From: CAYNEI01 sp964396185
GTDB lineage: Archaea; Thermoplasmatota; SW-10-69-26
Length of the DNA: 13,370 nucleotides
Direction of reading: 5' to 3'
NCBI GenBank assembly: GCA_964396185.1
Contig: CAYNEI010000062.1
Location: 1-13,370 of the forward strand
Shown here: positions 12,519-13,370 of the stretch, piece after piece
Position numbering within the stretch: the stretch's first letter is position 1
How the letters are laid out: each line of letters opens with the position of its first letter
Position numbers and translations under genes: made by a program
The notes under the pieces: model-generated
The model's input: the letters and a program-made list of their open reading frames with translations, nothing else
What the model was told of the DNA's origin: nothing
The model's database searches: none

Positions 12519-13370
12519 ATGGACGGCCTGGACGTGCGCATCCTTCGCACCATCGGGATCCGTCCCTTCCGGTCCACCCCATGTCCCCCAGATGTCCTGA
12601 AAACCGGGAGGATCGCGGATGCGGTGGGCGTCACCCCCGACACGGTGCGGGCTCGCTTGGCCCGCATGGAGGACCAGGGGGTCATCGCGGCCTACCAAGT
12701 GGTCCCGAACCTGGCCCAGCTCGGCCTGTCCGCCTCAGCATTCCTCTACCTCGTGGACCGATCGCTCGACAAGGACGAGGTCGTGGCCCGCGCCCGCGCC
12801 GTGGACGGGATGCTCGAGATCCACGACTTCATCGGCCCCGGCGTGTGCCTGGACATCGCGTTCCAGGACACAGGCGAACGGGACGAGAAGCTGAGCGCGC
12901 TCTCGGAGCTGACCGGCCACCTCCACCCCCGGCTCTCCTACCACCGGCGCACCCCGGAAGTCAGCCGCCCCCTCTCCCAGCTCGACTGGCGGATCATCCG
13001 AGCGCTCCGGTGGGAGGCCCGCCGCTCGCCCACGGAGGTCGCCAGCGAGGTGGGCGTGACGGCTCGCACGGTCAAGCGCCGCCGGGACCGGATGCTGCGC
13101 GAGGGGAGCCTGCTGATCGCGCCGCTCTTCGACCCGAGCCGCGCCGATGGCCTACTACTCTTCAACCTCCTCGTGCACCTCGGCCCGAGCCCGGCCCTGG
13201 GGGTCAAGCGTGGGCTCATCGAGACCTTCTCCGAGAGCTGCATCCATGCCCTCAAGCCAGCGTCCACGTCCATCGGCGCCTTCAACCTGGTGCTCTGCGC
13301 GCACAGCTCGCGCGAGGTGGAGGCGCTTCGCCAGCAAGCCCTGGAGCTCCAAGGGATCCGGAAGGCCGAC
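12519..13370 (+). CDS. Double-HTH Lrp/AsnC-like transcriptional regulator, partial at the right edge
   Basis: The frame is open from ATG 12519 to the window end (284 codons, no stop). Two winged-helix AsnC-type DNA-binding domains are visible. The first opens with LDVRILRTIGIRP and carries RIADAVGVTPDTVRARLARM (31-50), followed by the wing EDQGVIAAYQVVPN. The second opens with LDWRIIRALRWEARRSP and carries TEVASEVGVTARTVKRRRDR (172-191). Each is followed by an alpha/beta segment like the ligand-sensing RAM domain (about 70-130 and 210-280). The first HTH has an extra Pro-rich insertion (about 15-28) compared with ordinary Lrp. Such two-HTH regulators occur in uncultured Thermoplasmatota, from memory rather than a search. 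The target genes are unknown; the adjacent small secreted-protein gene is a candidate. Confidence 0.85.
   Translation, partial: MDGLDVRILRTIGIRPFRSTPCPPDVLKTGRIADAVGVTPDTVRARLARMEDQGVIAAYQVVPNLAQLGLSASAFLYLVDRSLDKDEVVARARAVDGMLEIHDFIGPGVCLDIAFQDTGERDEKLSALSELTGHLHPRLSYHRRTPEVSRPLSQLDWRIIRALRWEARRSPTEVASEVGVTARTVKRRRDRMLREGSLLIAPLFDPSRADGLLLFNLLVHLGPSPALGVKRGLIETFSESCIHALKPASTSIGAFNLVLCAHSSREVEALRQQALELQGIRKAD

Overview
The window looks archaeal, most likely a high-GC member of the Thermoplasmatota known from metagenomes. This is inferred from several things: an intronless tRNA-Gly(GCC) with no encoded CCA, TATA/BRE-like boxes about 26-32 nt upstream of start codons (leaderless or nearly leaderless messages), a strong Shine-Dalgarno mainly inside an operon, secreted proteins with PKD domains, and an Lrp-type regulator with two helix-turn-helix domains. 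It is an assembly scaffold: positions 2760-2859 are 100 N.

Layout from left to right. (a) 1-138: possible tail of a convergent plus-strand gene. (b) 135-2546 (-): a large secreted, phage-tail-fibre-like surface protein. (c) 2547-3028: no gene; an array of 131-bp tandem repeats interrupted by the gap. (d) 3029-4790 (-): a two-gene ABC-2 exporter operon, permease downstream of ATPase. (e) 5027-5482 (+): a small membrane protein behind a conspicuous double TATA element. (f) 5504-5947 (-): a small membrane-anchored PKD protein. (g) 6053-6643 (-) and 6693-7085 (+): a PEBP-family lipoprotein and a membrane-anchored helical protein, sharing one divergent TATA region. (h) 7120-9126 (-): a secreted subtilase with PKD and jelly-roll C-terminal domains. 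(i) 9189-9261 (-): tRNA-Gly(GCC). (j) 9346-10938 (-): purT followed by a paralogue of the 6693 protein. (k) 11127-12032 (+): an unrecognised secreted protein. (l) 12232-12474 (+): a small Cys-rich exported protein. (m) 12519 to the right edge (+): a double-HTH Lrp/AsnC-like regulator, cut by the window end.

How they fit together: most genes concern the cell surface (adhesin-like protein, exporter, PKD protein, lipoprotein, protease, small secreted proteins), with housekeeping genes (purT, tRNA) between them. I see no integrase, transposase, CRISPR array or complete defence system. The most unusual features are the 131-bp repeat array between the exporter operon and the surface-protein gene on the same strand, the tail-fibre-like archaeal protein itself, and the pair of membrane-anchored paralogues on either side of the protease/tRNA block.
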